Shown here piece after piece: positions 1-11,067 of a stretch of 64,000 bases of DNA (position 1 is its first letter; every line of letters begins with the position of its first letter). Made by a program: the position numbers and the translations under genes. The notes beneath the pieces were generated by a model, which saw only the letters and a program-made list of their open reading frames with translations, searched no databases and was not told the DNA's origin. Origin of the DNA: Alopecurus myosuroides (taxonomy: Eukaryota > Streptophyta > Magnoliopsida > Poales > Poaceae); the NCBI GenBank assembly GCA_028641055.1, contig JAPCYS010000644.1, positions 1 through 64,000 on the forward strand, written 5' to 3'.

Positions 1-921
1 ACTGACAATCGGAAGATCGTAACTTCAGTAGCGTGCGCCGCCGGGAAGGAATGGACGGGGAACGACAGCACGGCTCGACGGCCGGCTAGCAGAGCAAGGG
101 GAGCGGGGTGCAGGAAGGTGCCCAAGGGAGAGGCTCACCTCGAGGAGCTCGGAGGCGAGGCGGCATGCTCGGGTATGGTCGATGCAGATGCCCTGCTTCC
201 AGCAGCAGTAGGCAGGCGCGACGGCGGAACTCCGGCGATGCCGTCGCGTCTCTGGGGTCCTTCCGACCAGGACGGGGAAGCAGGGCCGAAGAGGGCACCT
301 CCCCGGTTCCATTCCCGGTCGCGGCGTGGCTGGCGACGACCGCAGCGGCGGCAGCACCCTCTTTGACTACTGGCCATGGAGGAGTTCAGAGTTGGGGTTC
401 AGAAAAAAAAGGAAATTTAGAGATTGTTGTGGAGGGAAGCAGAGGAGGAGAAGGGAGGGGGCTAGGGTTAGGGTTGGTCTCGGGGAGTAGATAAGGAGGG
501 GGTAGGGAGCAGGTGGAGAGGAGGTGCGGTGGTGGTTTCCTGCCTGCGTCACTGATGTCGACATCAGTGTACGGAGGAGGGAGAAGGAGGCTTGGGTCGT
601 AGGTGGCTGGGCCGGCCCAGTGTGGCTGGCCTGGCTGCCTCCCCCTTTTCTTTTGAAAAAAGAAGGAAAAGGAAGGGGGTTTTGGGACCCTAAAATTATG
701 GTGATAATTTTTATAAGTTCCTGATTGAAAATCCCAGTTGCACCAGCTTTTGTTTTTCAAAATTTTAAATATTTGTTGCTGTTTGAAATTTAAATGAATT
801 TGCTTGAATTTTCCAAAAATGGTTTGAAGCAAAGTGCAATGCAAATGATGCATGATGCAATGTCATGCAAAAAAAAAGAAAACAAGCAATTCTATTTGAG
901 GGAAATCCCCCGGGTGTTACA
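1..921 (-). mobile_element. LTR of a Gypsy-like retrotransposon (partial)
   Basis: On the minus strand a terminus starting TGTAACACCCGGGGG begins at 921 and runs out of the window to the left. The first ~250 bp are AT-rich (runs of TTTAAATTTCAAA) and then become GC-rich. This composition change is also seen in the 3.5-kb LTRs at 25.6 and 38.0 kb, whose first bases (TGTAACATCCC) are similar. The open frames here (for example minus 853-386 and minus 357-25) have no recognisable domain and are probably chance GC-rich frames inside the LTR. The other LTR is outside the window, so neither completeness nor a target duplication can be tested. Confidence 0.6.
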
Positions 922-1655
922 TATGTCCCGCGAGGCCGCGAGTAGGAGTCCTATCACGTTGCGATTTCAAAAAAAAAAATCACGTTGCTGCTATGGTTCA
1001 AAATTTCGTCAACCCTCTAGTTCACGTGATAATTTCCGTAGCCCACCGGCTACGTCCCTGATTCACTTTGTAGGCCTGAGTTCGTTGACAAACAATGGCC
1101 GGAAAGGCAAAAAAAAATCTCGTTTTTCTCCCACCTGACCCGCGAGTTCCGGTCCTACCGGTCAGCCAATCTGTTTGTTATGCTGGTTGATTAATATAAA
1201 GTTAGGAAAAAATGTCCCTTCACCGGTTTATTATACGAGTTGATCTACTGTTCCTCTAAAAAATAGTTAGGAAAAAATGTCCCTTCACGGGTCCATTATG
1301 CGAGTTGATTAAAAAAACCTACCGTTCCTCTAAAAGAAGTTAGGAAAACATGTCGCTTCACCGGTGACAGGCCTTTATAAATTCCTGTCACTAATAAATT
1401 TTCCTTTCTAGATACGCTCCATGGAAAATACGGGTGACATACATATTTTGAGTCTGTCACTAATGATAGTTTTACCAGTGACAAGCATTTATAGATTACC
1501 GTCACTAAATAATTTTTCAGTTCAGCCACTCTGCTTAAAAAATACTAGTCACCGGTGTTTTTATCCTTGCCCGTCACTGGTAATACATACTAGTGGCAGG
1601 CCTAGTTTTGCCCGTCACTAACCACCTGGCGGCTATAAGCCTTTCTGTAGTAGTG
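922..1655. mobile_element. CACTA element terminal fragment
   Basis: The right end reads TTTCTGTAGTAGTG (1642-1655), the reverse complement of a CACTACTACAGAAA terminal inverted repeat (TIR), followed by TTA as the possible 3-bp target duplication. Inside it, 1360-1620 carries alternating short subterminal motifs of the type GTGACAGGC..CCGTCACTA in both orientations, which is typical of CACTA subterminal regions. The left part is cut off by the LTR at 921. No coding sequence survives. Confidence 0.6.
1199..1375. repeat. Three-copy tandem repeat, ~68 bp
   Basis: The motif GTTAGGAAAAAATGTCCCTT begins near 1200, 1266 and (diverged) 1340. Each copy is followed by CACSGGTYYATTATRCGAGTTGAT in the first two copies and by a shortened form in the third. 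It lies in the subterminal part of the CACTA remnant. Confidence 0.6.
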
Positions 1656-3035
1656 TTAGGCCACTCCAGCGAACCTTCTGAAAATCCCAGCCGGAGGCCA
1701 GGAATCCTGTGAAAACTTGGCCTCAAATTTGGTTTTTCATGTTCCCATGATCCGCCCTAACACAAGTAAGGAGAAAATTCACATGGTATAGCTCCTTTCG
1801 ATGCCAGTCGAAGAGGTGGACAGTGCAGGGGCATGGGTCAGAGTTTTGTCCGAACCAAGGTGTCAGTGGGATGACCACCACGTGGCCAAAGATATACAGA
1901 AGATCCCACCAAGTGCAGTGGAGCCAGGTTTGACAGATGATCGACCGCTACGCTAACCAGCTGAACCTGCAGCCGGCCAACTGCTTCACCCGCTGGCTCC
2001 TCCCTTAGCCGGTTCGGTGAAGAATCTCGAGACAAGACGCTCGTCTCCAAGGGAGGAGGGGAGGGTTGCACTTGACAAGGAGGCATGGGCTAAAGCACGA
2101 CTCAGCGCCTCACATGAACGCTCGTCTCCATTGGGGCTGCACTCGACAAGGAGGCATGGGCTAAACACGACTCAACGTCTCACATGATGTCAACTACGGC
2201 TACTGCACCTGGAGCAGGCGGCCGTATCGGAGACTTTGGCTGCCATCATCACGCACAGTGGAGCGTCGGCGCCACAACGTGCTCCTGTAGGACGTCACTG
2301 AAGGAGAAACTATGTAGATTAATAGTCGGTAAACCCCCAGTCTATTGTTGTACGCAGCCGGTCCTACCTGTAAGCCAGTCTTCCGGCCTCTATATAAGAC
2401 AGACTGGGAGCCCGGAGAAGGACTAGCCTCATTCGGTAGACAAAACATCCATAAAGAGAGATCAAGAGCTCTACCGAAGAGCAAACCTATAAACACCATG
2501 GTCCAATGCATATATCCTTGCAGGAGTAGGGGTGTCACCTCTAGAAAGGGCCCCGAACATGGGTACATCATCGTGTGCTTGTGCCCAATCCCGCACGGAC
2601 ACCGTCGCACGCTCCTTATCGTCCCTACATATCTGAAATCTGTCGCTCATGCTATGGTGCTGCCGTGTAACATACCACGACACAAAAAGCGAGGAAGTGG
2701 CAGAAACCCTCAAAATATTGTATGGACACGTCCGTCCCCCTCGAGACATATCACATGACAGTGAGAGTCTAGATGGCCCATGTAGACTGATTGGCCAGTC
2801 ACGTGCGGGTAACTTGGACAAGTTTCAAACCTATGCACCAAGCAGAAGTAGAGTCGTGAGATTTGTCGTCGCCGACGCCTTCGTGGGCACGTCGAGCACT
2901 CCAACCCTACGCCGAGAGTGGAACAGCCAATCACCAGGGAATGCCGTCGGGAATATGTAATATAGAAAAGGAAACCAACTCAATTTGCGCCTCGTATAGA
3001 CAATATGAAGCTTAGTTGCGCCGACTAGAGCATCA
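1656..3035. other. No recognisable gene; short repeats and a promoter-like stretch
   Basis: I find no conserved coding frame here. There is a diverged tandem duplication at 2037-2187. A TATA-like CTATATAAG (about 2390-2398) is flanked by CCAGTCTT and AGACTGGG, which may pair. This last feature resembles an LTR promoter, but no LTR boundary can be placed. The origin is undetermined. Confidence 0.4.
2037..2187. repeat. Tandem duplication, 81 + 70 bp
   Basis: Both units start ACGCTCGTCTCCA and end CTCACATGA. They share GACAAGGAGGCATGGGCTAA in the middle. The second copy lacks about 11 bp after the start. Confidence 0.7.
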
Positions 3036-4111
3036 TAGCCGATGCACGCGCAAACACCTCGAAGGAAGCTTGCATCCGATGGATCGAGCACACCACACGG
3101 GACCTCAACCCACCTCATGTCACTGATTCGTGAATATGTACCACTGTCGCGACCGCCAATAAAAAGGAACCAGATTGAATCACCAATACCAGGAATCAGA
3201 GATCAGGAGCTCCGCCACAAACCGTCACCGCCATGGCCAGCGGCCACACTGCCCCTGCAGACACATCAGCACGTCCCCCTCTGAGAAGATCTGGGGAGAC
3301 CGCAGGACATCCGGCCTCGGCTGATGTGTGAGCCATTTAGGGCTGTCACAACACGCCAGCCTCAAGGGCTACCACGGCGCAGGGAGACTAGCCCGCCGCC
3401 GCCGTCTGCCACACAGGCTTTGCCTATCGACTTCCTTTGGCAGTGGCGAGGTGGGTAGAGGGGGAAGAGATGGAGGCGACATCGGCAACGGTTTGCTCGG
3501 GCGCCCGCCCTGGAGCAACTCGGGATCGGAGGGTATGTTTTTCGCTGATAGTTTGACGAGACGACATCCAAATGTCACATTTGTGGTATACTTTATCTGG
3601 TCTTAAAAAAAAGAAAAGTATGGAACACAGCATGACTAAAGCAAACTCATGCGTGAGGTGGTGAATAATGGAAGATAACGTGCACTGTTGGAGGTACGAA
3701 AAAAATCAAAGTACTGGCAGTGCATATAGAGGAAGAGAGATTCTTGCATGTGGTTCCTGAAATGAACTTAATTGTGAGCTTGTGTTGAAAACGCATCACA
3801 TATGGCCTTTAAATACCAATCTCAAGCTCACTACATGAATAGAGCATGAAGCATAGCCCAACTAGGGAGTAAGATCGAGTTACATGGAACCCAAGACACG
3901 TATTATTTGTTAGTATCACAACCGTTAATGTTATGCCTAGGAGGCATCGAGAATATATTACTACTTTGCGCCATATTTGATACCAGTGGAACAAAGGACA
4001 AGTGTGAAGTTACTCAAAGATTGGTCATAGATTGTGCCATGTTTTCGCTCCTTGAGCCGATTCTTTGCAAGATGTCATGAATGTCTTGTACGGAATGGTT
4101 TGTATCTACTT
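3035..4111 (+). repeat. Duplicated unit 1 (TATA box + leader of an unrecognised gene family)
   Basis: This is the first of three related segments. The distal part (3035-3600) matches 6290-6640, sharing the CCGCCATGGCCAGC and GGCGAGGTGGGTAGAG blocks. The proximal part (3585-4111) matches 6858-7345 and the split copy 9888-10289 plus 15396-15620. A TTTAAATA box lies at 3808-3815 and a conserved AGTTACATG at 3880-3886, 76 nt downstream. After the ATG the three copies differ by small indels, so the frames disagree, and this copy stops after about ten codons. The unit ends abruptly at a poly-T tract that marks the LINE insertion. The gene family is unknown to me. It could equally be a non-coding transcript or the terminal region of an old element. 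Confidence 0.55.
3808..3815 (+). promoter_or_regulatory. TATA-like box of unit 1
   Basis: TTTAAATA sits in a block conserved in all three units (7077-7084 in unit 2, 10138-10145 in unit 3). In each it lies 72-78 nt before the shared ATG. Conserved position and spacing are the evidence. No transcript data can be seen. Confidence 0.45.
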
Positions 4112-4815
4112 TTTTTTAGAAATAGAAGTCGTTAAGCCCCGGCCTATGCATCAAAGTGATGCACACAGCCGGTCTTTATTAAAACCAAAGTATAAAAAAT
4201 ATGTGCATGGTTTACAGTTCAAGGATCACATAAGGTGGCTATAAAATTTAACCACTCGAAAGTCATGGCTCTAGGCATCTATCCTTGTAGAATTAAGCAC
4301 CCACCCTGACTGTAGATAGCCCGAATGACCACTATCAGTCGATCCCAGCCTGTATCCGTAAGTCCTCGCCGGTCCATGGGCAGCAGAAAGGACCACATGT
4401 GGATAGAATATAGCGCCTTTTTACCACCTGCAGAAAATGAGCAACTCTTTTTTTTTGTTAAAAACAACATCATTACGATATGTCCATATTGCCCAAATAA
4501 AAGCAGACACGCCGATTGCGACCCTTCGTTTTCTTATCAATCCCATTAAGCCAACTACCAAACATGTTCGCTATGCTAGTAGGAGGATAAATATAAAAAG
4601 TAAAATGTATAAGCCTCCAAATGTCTCTAGCAAACTTACACGAAATAAAAAGATGTTCCATGGACTCATCCTTATCACAAAACACACATTTCCTACAGCC
4701 AATCCATCGCCTTTTAATTAAGTTATCTTTGGTTAGAATCACCTTTCGATTAAGGAACCATAAGAAAAAAAAAATTTAAGCAGGACTTTTATTTTAGGAA
4801 CTTTGTCTTCCATTA
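4112..4815 (-). mobile_element. 5'-truncated LINE (non-LTR retrotransposon)
   Basis: A poly-T tract at 4112-4119 is the poly-A tail of an element in minus orientation. Reading leftwards from 4815, the frames encode the zinc-binding C-terminal part of a LINE reverse transcriptase: CRKCVFCDKDESMEHLFISC (CxxC..HxxxxC type), then ARDIW, and further on MWSFLLPMDRRG, typical of the LINE ORF2 C-terminus. The reading frame is broken between 4473 and 4480 and again in the A-rich stretch near 4770. Only ~0.7 kb of the 3' end is present, which is the usual product of incomplete reverse transcription. No target duplication could be matched. Confidence 0.8.
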
Positions 4816-6153
4816 GTTCATTGAATCCGCGAATTCGAGGTCTTTCTCATCCTCCACAAATCCATTCGGATTCCTAGTCGGGGGCGTGTGGTTGTTGGAT
4901 CTTCTTCAGGATTTCCTTCGGCATCATCCTTTTGAGTGGGTTTTGCCATGAGAATTTCATGAAGACGGCCTTGCATAGTTCTCACTCTACGCTCGAAGGC
5001 CAAACCGCCGTCATCGGAATTTGAGTCAGATTCGGCTTATTCTGAATCTAATCTGGCTTCAATTGATGCTAGAATAGATTTAGATTCGTCTGAATTGATT
5101 GCCAAGATAATTGATAATGGGTCGTCCACCTTATCAGCGGGTTCTGATTCTTCCACCTTTTCAGCGGGATCCTTTTCTTCCGCCTTTTGTGTGGGTTCTG
5201 CTTCTTCCACTTTCTCGGCGGGTTGCACTTGCACCATGTCGACAAAGTGCGATCTAGATGTTGGCATCTCCTGAGAGACAAAGGATTGGCGATATGCAGT
5301 TAAAAGTTCCCGATATGCCCCTAAGTAAGAGCAGGGTAAATTGTTTCTGAGTCCAGTGTCAAAGCCGTCCTCAAATGGGCATAGGGCGGGTGGGATAAAC
5401 TTGCTTCCGCCACGAAACCTCAGTGCTTCCGCCGTTAAACCTACAAATATGTTAGCGGAGCCAATAGAAATAACGTATGCACTCACCAGGTGATTTTGTG
5501 TCGGCATATAGGATATGTTGATGACGATGTGTGCGTCGTATTCTTCAAACTCAAGGCTTCCGATCGTGATTGTGTCACCAATTCGCCGAGTATTCCCGCT
5601 CAGAACGTAACTCCAGACGCCGCAGGCCCCATGATGGGCGCCAACTGTCGAGTGTTGGCAGTATGAATCGTGGCGGGGGGGTGCTATAAGCCTCAAGTAG
5701 AAGGTGGGGTAGAACGTAGGGAAGTTTCCGGTGGTGGAAATATCGTTTTACCCAGGTTCGGTACGCTGCGATGGTGGCGGCGTCCTACTCCTACAATCTC
5801 ATTAAATCAAGGCTAAAGCCTGAAGTATACAAACTACAACGTGCTTATAATTTGTCTATACTTGCTTGCTTTGAGGCGGCTCATGTCCAACTTTATATAG
5901 ATAGGTCTTACAGAAGAAGAAACTATTTGTATCACGAATGTATCTCTAAACTTGGAAGTTAAGATTTCGACTTCTTCTCCAAGCTGGACGCCGGATTGCA
6001 CTGCCTTTCGGGTTCTTATAGAACATGTCTCTTCTGCGCATCGGCCTTCTAGGCCACCCAGAGAAGCCTCCTGCTTCTCCACCAATGGGCCACCCTGGCA
6101 GGCCGGTTTTCAGCCAATGTCGGGTCATACCATTATTTGGCATAATTCCGACA
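4816..6153 (-). mobile_element. Partial LTR retrotransposon: 5' LTR, PBS and start of internal region
   Basis: In minus orientation an LTR runs from TGTCGGAATTATGCC (6153) to CACTCGACA (5646), about 508 bp. It is followed by a primer-binding-site-like TTGGCGCCCATCATGGGG (5628-5644). The LTR contains TTACCCAGGTTCGG, also present in the 529-bp LTRs at 29.3 and 33.9 kb, so the two elements are related. The internal region stops at ~4816, where the LINE begins, so the rest and the 3' LTR are missing. Confidence 0.6.
5037..5696 (-). pseudogene. Internal ORF of the partial LTR element
   Basis: The open frame extends from within the LTR end into the internal region. It ends in a lysine/glutamate-rich repeat with the unit (A/T/D)(E/Q)KVEE.(E/D)PA (residues ~155-195) and then ASIEARLDSE. 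After the stop the frame continues as DSDDGGLAFERRVRTMQGRLHEI (minus ~5030-4960), so the stop is probably a mutation. There is no protease, RT or integrase motif. I take it as the gag-side leader protein of a non-autonomous LTR element. The true start is unknown because the annotated frame reads across the LTR/PBS junction. Confidence 0.35.
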
Positions 6154-6289
6154 TTTCCATTTATATATTTTCTCTCCTTTTCGCCAATTTTTAAATCTGG
6201 ATGAGAATGGTATAAATAAACATAGCCAATGTGCCGCCCCGTAGATACATTGCATCCTGGGGTTGCGTCGCATATACAACATAAAAGAC

Positions 6290-7345
6290 CATTGTGCATA
6301 CACATCTGAATGGATCAAGCAAGACACATGATACCTCAACTCACCTCTTGGTACAGATCGGATAAGATGCGACGTTGCCGCCAAGGGCCCGGACACGAGA
6401 ACCATAGTGAATCATTATTGCCTTGAAACTGAGATCACTCCACCACAAACTGTTACCACCATGGCCAGCCTCCGCGCTGCCATTGCACTTCCTCCGGCAG
6501 TGCCGAGGTGGGTAGAGAGGAGGGACGGAGTCAACGTTGGCTACCCTTTTTTGGCCGCCCATGCTGGACCAACTTGGGAGAGTATATTTTCCGCTGATAG
6601 TTTGAAGAGAAGAAATCCAAATGTCTATTTGTTTTTTAGATACAAGGCCGAAAGGCCTGGACGTTAAACTAATAACACCCCGAACGGCGACAAGAGTACA
6701 AAGTGTTGAACCCAGCTTACAACAACAAACTCCACTCCCACACACAAGAAGCATGGCTACCAAAGACACACCAACAGGGGGGCCGCCTAGAAACTACTTC
6801 GAAGAAGGGGAAGCCAGCGGACAGAGGCGTTGGGCCAAAGCTCCAAATGCCTATTTGTGGTCTATTTTATCTGGATTTCAGATAATTGAATATGGAACAC
6901 AGCATGAAAAAAGCAAACTCATCTATGAGGTTGTGAATAATCAAACAGAACATGCACTATTGGAGGTACGTTAGAGATCAAAAGTATTGTCGGCGCATAT
7001 AGAGCAACAGATATTCTTGCATGTGGTCTCTGAAACGAACTTATGAGCTTGTGTTGAAGAAGCATCATGTGTGGTATTTAAATAGAAATCTCAAGCATAC
7101 TATCCGACTAGACCATGAATCATAGCACGAGTAGCGAGTAAGAGTTACATGAACACAAGACATTCATTATTTGTTAGTATCGCAACCTCTAATATTAAGC
7201 TTAGGAGGCATCGAAAAATGTTATTATTTTGTTCCATATTTGTTATAAGTGAGATATGGCAAAAGTGTGAGCCTGCTAAAAAAATTGTTCATCCCTTGCG
7301 CCATATTTTTGCTCCTTCAGCCGATTCTTTGCAAGGTGTCGTCAA
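6290..7345 (+). repeat. Duplicated unit 2
   Basis: This is the second copy of the segment described at 3035-4111. A TTTAAATA box lies at 7077-7084 and the conserved ATG at 7149. The frame from this ATG stays open for 94 codons (to 7433), the longest of the three copies. It opens MNTRHSLFVSIATSNI, which is not a convincing signal peptide. The 3' part (CGATTCTTTGCAAGGTGTC, ~7321-7340) matches units 1 and 3. A 210-bp retroposon (6632-6841) splits the unit. Confidence 0.55.
6632..6841 (-). mobile_element. Short non-LTR retroposon with 16-bp target duplication
   Basis: The insert begins TTTTTTAGATAC (a poly-A tail in minus orientation). It is flanked by TCCAAATGTCTATTTG (6616-6631) and TCCAAATGCCTATTTG (6842-6857), a 16-bp duplication with one mismatch. 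Unit 1 has the empty-site equivalent, reading from ATCCAAATGTCACATTTG into TGGTATAC. The 3' end on the minus strand is GGCCTTTCGGCCTTGTATC plus A. It is either a SINE or a severely 5'-truncated LINE. Confidence 0.75.
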
Positions 7346-7433
7346 GTCTGTGTACATGACAGGGAATTGTGACTCGGACAACTATTCGGACCCGATGCAA
7401 CACAAAAATAAACCGGTGCCCATCCGGATGTAG
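7149..7433 (+). CDS. Hypothetical ORF downstream of unit 2 TATA box
   Basis: This 94-codon frame starts at the ATG that is conserved in position in all three units. The product is rich in basic and cysteine residues, has no domain I recognise and has no clear signal peptide. The frame is not conserved in units 1 and 3, because indels just after the ATG shift it. Either the other two copies are broken genes or this frame is accidental. Confidence 0.2.
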   Translation: MNTRHSLFVSIATSNIKLRRHRKMLLFCSIFVISEIWQKCEPAKKIVHPLRHIFAPSADSLQGVVKSVYMTGNCDSDNYSDPMQHKNKPVPIRM

Positions 7434-8431
7434 GTGCATTGGACCAAGTATTCACTTCTGCCCTGAGTTTGTGCACACCACGATACTTATCAAATGGGTC
7501 AGCTAGAGAATAAATGTGCATGAACTCTGCGGGAAGAAATCAAAGTCTTTTGAGTATATCACAAGGTTCCGGACCACACGGTGGTTGTGCATGTTTAGAT
7601 ACTTACTGTTGCCACACTGAAAGCATAGAGTGAAAAACGACATGAATATCGCCGTCCGGTTGGCCACTTACAGTGTTTAATTATTGCTCTTGTGATTATT
7701 TTGGATCATTGTGGCTCTTTTTGCGCATAATTTGCAATTCATCACAATATTTTTGAATTGAATTCAAATAAGAGACGCCTAGCTTCTGCAAAATGCACAA
7801 TTAAGACAGTGTAATATAAAACCCTGTTGTGGTATGCTCAGGAATAATTTGAATTTAGCTTTGGAGTCCCATAGTTGACGAGACGACATCCAACTGTCAC
7901 ATTTGTGGTCCCCCTTTTTCCCGAGCCAGATACCAACTGTGCTTTCTACCCTAGCCAATTTTTCTATCTCATGAGCGACAATATTACACCCTCTTTTAAC
8001 TTAATACATTGAAAAATAAATTTTGTCTCGTGTAAGGCGATTAATCTCCCTGTTGATGAAGCGAAGCGTTGATAGATCCTGATGTCCAGCATTGACTGTA
8101 GAGCACACAACAACACAGTCTGAAACCCCTTCTCAACGCAAATAGAAATGCATCCTCCTCCTCGAAACAGGCTTTACGCCCCGCTTTATAAATAAAAAAA
8201 CACCGTCATACAAGGTTCAGGACAATGTGCAACATGAAGAAATAAAAAGATGTTGGGGCATCAACACAAATAAGCCTAAACACAACACATGAAAGAGTCT
8301 GATACAGCTCCCTACGGAGCACATCTCAATGGTGGGCGGGGTAGACAGTCGACGACCCGTCCTCTACAGGTCCTCAACCACGCCATCCAGCCGCTACATA
8401 TCCCGTTGTCTACATAGAGGGCGCCACTACT
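7434..8431. other. Intergenic; no gene recognised
   Basis: The sequence is AT-rich. A ~45-bp stray match to the repeated unit occurs at 7875-7910 (GACGAGACGACATCCAACTG, compare 3553-3572). Around 8165-8200 the text GGCTTTACGCCCCGCTTTATAAATAAA resembles a LINE 3' end, but no coding relic or target duplication supports it. Confidence 0.35.
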
Positions 8432-8439
8432 GCAAGAAT

Positions 8440-9811
8440 TAGGGGCGGAGCTACAGTAGACGCCGTTGGGTGCGGATGAAACCAACGAATTTTGCTGATC
8501 AACTACCAGTACACGGTAGTCAGCGGGATGAACCCAACGAAAACTGATGGCTGAACCCATCGACTAATCTGTTGAGCTAATTAAAAGGCTTTTGGCCCAT
8601 GTAAAATACGTTGTCCCAAGCTACTATTACCCCAGCTAACAGCCCACGGTTAAAAATAATTATTCTTGACTCTAACAATCTATGTGATACACCTTATGCA
8701 TATGAGTTAACCGGTTAGCCGCAGGCCTCCTTGAGCTCGAATCCTTCGCCAACGCCGCAACACGGAAACGAAAAAGTGACAGTTCGAAATTCTCTCATCT
8801 TTCTCGATCGTCGACGGGATGCCGGCCATTTAGGTGGACATGCTTTTCCTCTTGTGCAATTTTATCTAAACCCTAATGTTCTGATTGCTTTTTTTCCTAA
8901 ACATTATTTGATCTAGGGTCATGGAACGGTATTTTGGGGGAAAATAGATGAATTGATGCGTACGGATGAAGATACTCCAAGGACACTACTTAGATGCATC
9001 CAATCAGATGCTAATAATTCTAGTCTCCCTATTATCCAGAGATAAATTTATTTGGACAAACTGCCATATGATCCCTCGGGAATTTCATAGTACACTTGTC
9101 ATCCTAAGAAACAAGACGAGATTAGGAGAAGATATTTAACTTATCATTTACACTGACATTGTGTGAGGGGATGAAAGATTTGCTAGTTAGATGGGATTGT
9201 TGATCTTGCTAAATTACTGTTTTAGACGGATTAGCATATTGCAATTTCATTGGTCAATCAACTTCTAAATCTAGTATTCATATTGCCACGGGATCAATGG
9301 ATAGATGCTTTTCAGCTGTTAATGTTGTGAAGAAAAAATGCACACTAAAATGAGTAATTGCCTAATTTCTTATTTGGAAAAAGAAATATTTTCTACCATT
9401 AATAATGATGGTGTGCTTGATCCTTTTTCCAGGAAGATCCAAGATTTACATGGGAAACAGTAAAATTAGTCACTTTACATCTTTTATATTATTGAACTTG
9501 TTTAAAACTCATGAAATTAACTTGTCGTTTATTTTCAGATTTTTCGGGCAGACAAAAGGTTCCCATAAAGTTACAAAGATTTTCACTTCTTTATTTTAAA
9601 TAGCATGGTTTTAGGATTTCATTACATGGTATGTCTTCACCTTTTGTTTTAATGTCACATATATACATGTCATAATATTTTGGTTTATTAAGTTGTATTT
9701 TGAGTGATATCGCTCTTGTTTTAAGGGTGTCTAAGATTTAGAATATAATAAATCAGTTCATGCCCAAATATCAAGTGAATCCATCGGCAAAATTTCCTGG
9801 CTCCACCCCGG
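8440..9811 (+). mobile_element. hAT transposon (TTF-zinc-finger type), internally deleted
   Basis: It is bounded by imperfect terminal inverted repeats, TAGGGGCGGAGCTA at the left and CCGGGGTGGAGCCA (reverse complement) at the right. Identical 8-bp target duplications GCAAGAAT lie at 8432-8439 and 9812-9819; eight base pairs is the hAT hallmark. The interior holds the two ends of a TTF-type hAT transposase and nothing between them, so the middle has been deleted. Total length is 1372 bp, well below a complete element. Confidence 0.85.
8919..9460 (+). pseudogene. hAT transposase remnant (N-terminal TTF finger joined to C-terminal dimerisation domain)
   Basis: An ATG at 8921 gives MERYFG, then frame-shifted DELMRTDEDTPRTLLRC. 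At ~9070-9140 the text PYDPSGIS(stop)YTCHPKKQDEIRRRYL is the start of the TTF zinc-finger region found in DUF4371-type hAT transposases. From ~9290, GSMDRCFSAVNVVKKK and, one frame over, MSNCLISYLEKEIFSTI form the C-terminal hAT dimerisation motif (family pattern: ERxFSAMxxVKxxLRNxM..xxCLVxYxExEIF). At least one stop and two frameshifts are present. The whole catalytic core (DDE region) is absent, so it cannot be active. Confidence 0.75.
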
Positions 9812-9887
9812 GCAAGAATGTCAAAAATTTAAACACAGCGTCAGAGAAATGCATCTAAGCAGGGCTCTCGCCTCGGCTTCCCATTTG

Positions 9888-10289
9888 TGGTCCCATATTT
9901 GTGGTATGATTTATCTGGTCTTCAAAAAAATGAATAGAAAAGTATGAAACATAGCCTGACCAAAGCAAACTCATGTGTGAGGTGGTGAATACTCGAAGAT
10001 AACGTGCACTATTGGAGGTACGAAAAAGATCAAAGTACTGCCAGTGCATACAGAGCAAGAGAGATTCTTGCAAGTGGTTCCTTAAATGAACTTAACTTTA
10101 TGAGCTTGTGTTGAAAAAGCTCTGATCTCACATGGCCTTTAAATAGCAATCTCAAGCTTACTAGCTAGCTGAATAGGCCATGAAACATATCGCGACTAGG
10201 GAGTAAGAGAGTTACATGAAACCCAAGACGTACATATATTATTTGTTAGTATCACAGCCGCTAATGTTATGCTTAGGAGGCATCGAGAA
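9888..10289 (+). repeat. Duplicated unit 3, 5' part
   Basis: This segment matches 3585-3965 and 6858-7215. It has the TTTAAATA box at 10138-10145 and the conserved ATG at 10216. It ends exactly at the Helitron insertion and resumes at 15396. Confidence 0.65.
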
Positions 10290-10419
10290 TCTAAACAAGT
10301 TAATCGCGAATGACCTGCCGGCCTACTGCGCCTATCCACGTGGCTGCGTCCGGTTCGGCGCTGGGCGACGGGCTCGTTTCTTCTTGTTCGCCCGATTTGG
10401 CTTGTTGCGGTTGCGCGGA

Positions 10420-10860
10420 TCGGATTGGTAGGAGAAGAAACCCTAAGCTTTTCCTCGACTCACTCAGCCGCCGCCGCCCCAAAAATTCCGCCGGACTCCC
10501 TTGCCAATCGCCTCCCTCCCTCAGCCCTCCGCCTTCTCCTCTGTACGCCATGGCCCTCCTCCCTGAGCTACTGCGCCCCGGCGGCCTCTTCCTGGCCACG
10601 AGCCCGAGCGCGGCGTGGCGCTCCTCCCCGACCATGAGCGCGGTGGAGGCCTCCTCGCGCCGTCGGCTCCTATTTCCTCTAGCTCTCGTTGGAGGGCGTC
10701 CTAGCCAGGAACCCTGCCGTCCACCGCATCCACCGGAGAACAACGCTGTCCTCAACCTCGGCCACGACTCATGGACGTCGGGGGCGCTGCGCGACGGCTG
10801 CAGCAGGTGATGCTTTTTCACTTGGATCTCCCACACGGGTTCCTCTTTCTGATTCCCTCA
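10420..10860 (+). pseudogene. Captured 5' exon of an unidentified gene inside the Helitron
   Basis: This is a GC-rich block with the look of a grass first exon: AAACCCTAAGC-type leader, then an ATG at 10550 starting MALLPELLRPGGLFLATSP, rich in Ala/Pro/Arg. Open frames run on both strands because of GC bias, so the frame choice is uncertain. It could encode an organelle-targeting N-terminus, but nothing downstream confirms that. AT-rich intron-like sequence follows. Confidence 0.3.
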
Positions 10861-11067
10861 TCCCCAAATTTATTTTATTTTTCAGCTAGGGTTTGGTTGT
10901 CCAGGAGATTCATCAACAACGGCAACAACAACCATTGGTGTCCGTGGACTCCACCGCCAGGATGTGATTCCAGGTTGTTTGTGGATTGCCATAAGGCGAG
11001 GCATAAATTTCTTACTTTGCTGTTGTGTTAGAGGATCATAGTTGTATTGGAAAGGGGAACGACATTA

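Noticed and set aside
8165..8300. Second LINE 3' end (GGCTTTACGCCCCGCTTTATAAA)
   Set aside because: The text is suggestive, but there is no poly-A/T junction, coding relic or target duplication.
10310..10836. Overlapping long frames on both strands as two genes
   Set aside because: GC-rich first-exon-like DNA keeps both strands open. At most one captured exon is real, and the frame is uncertain.
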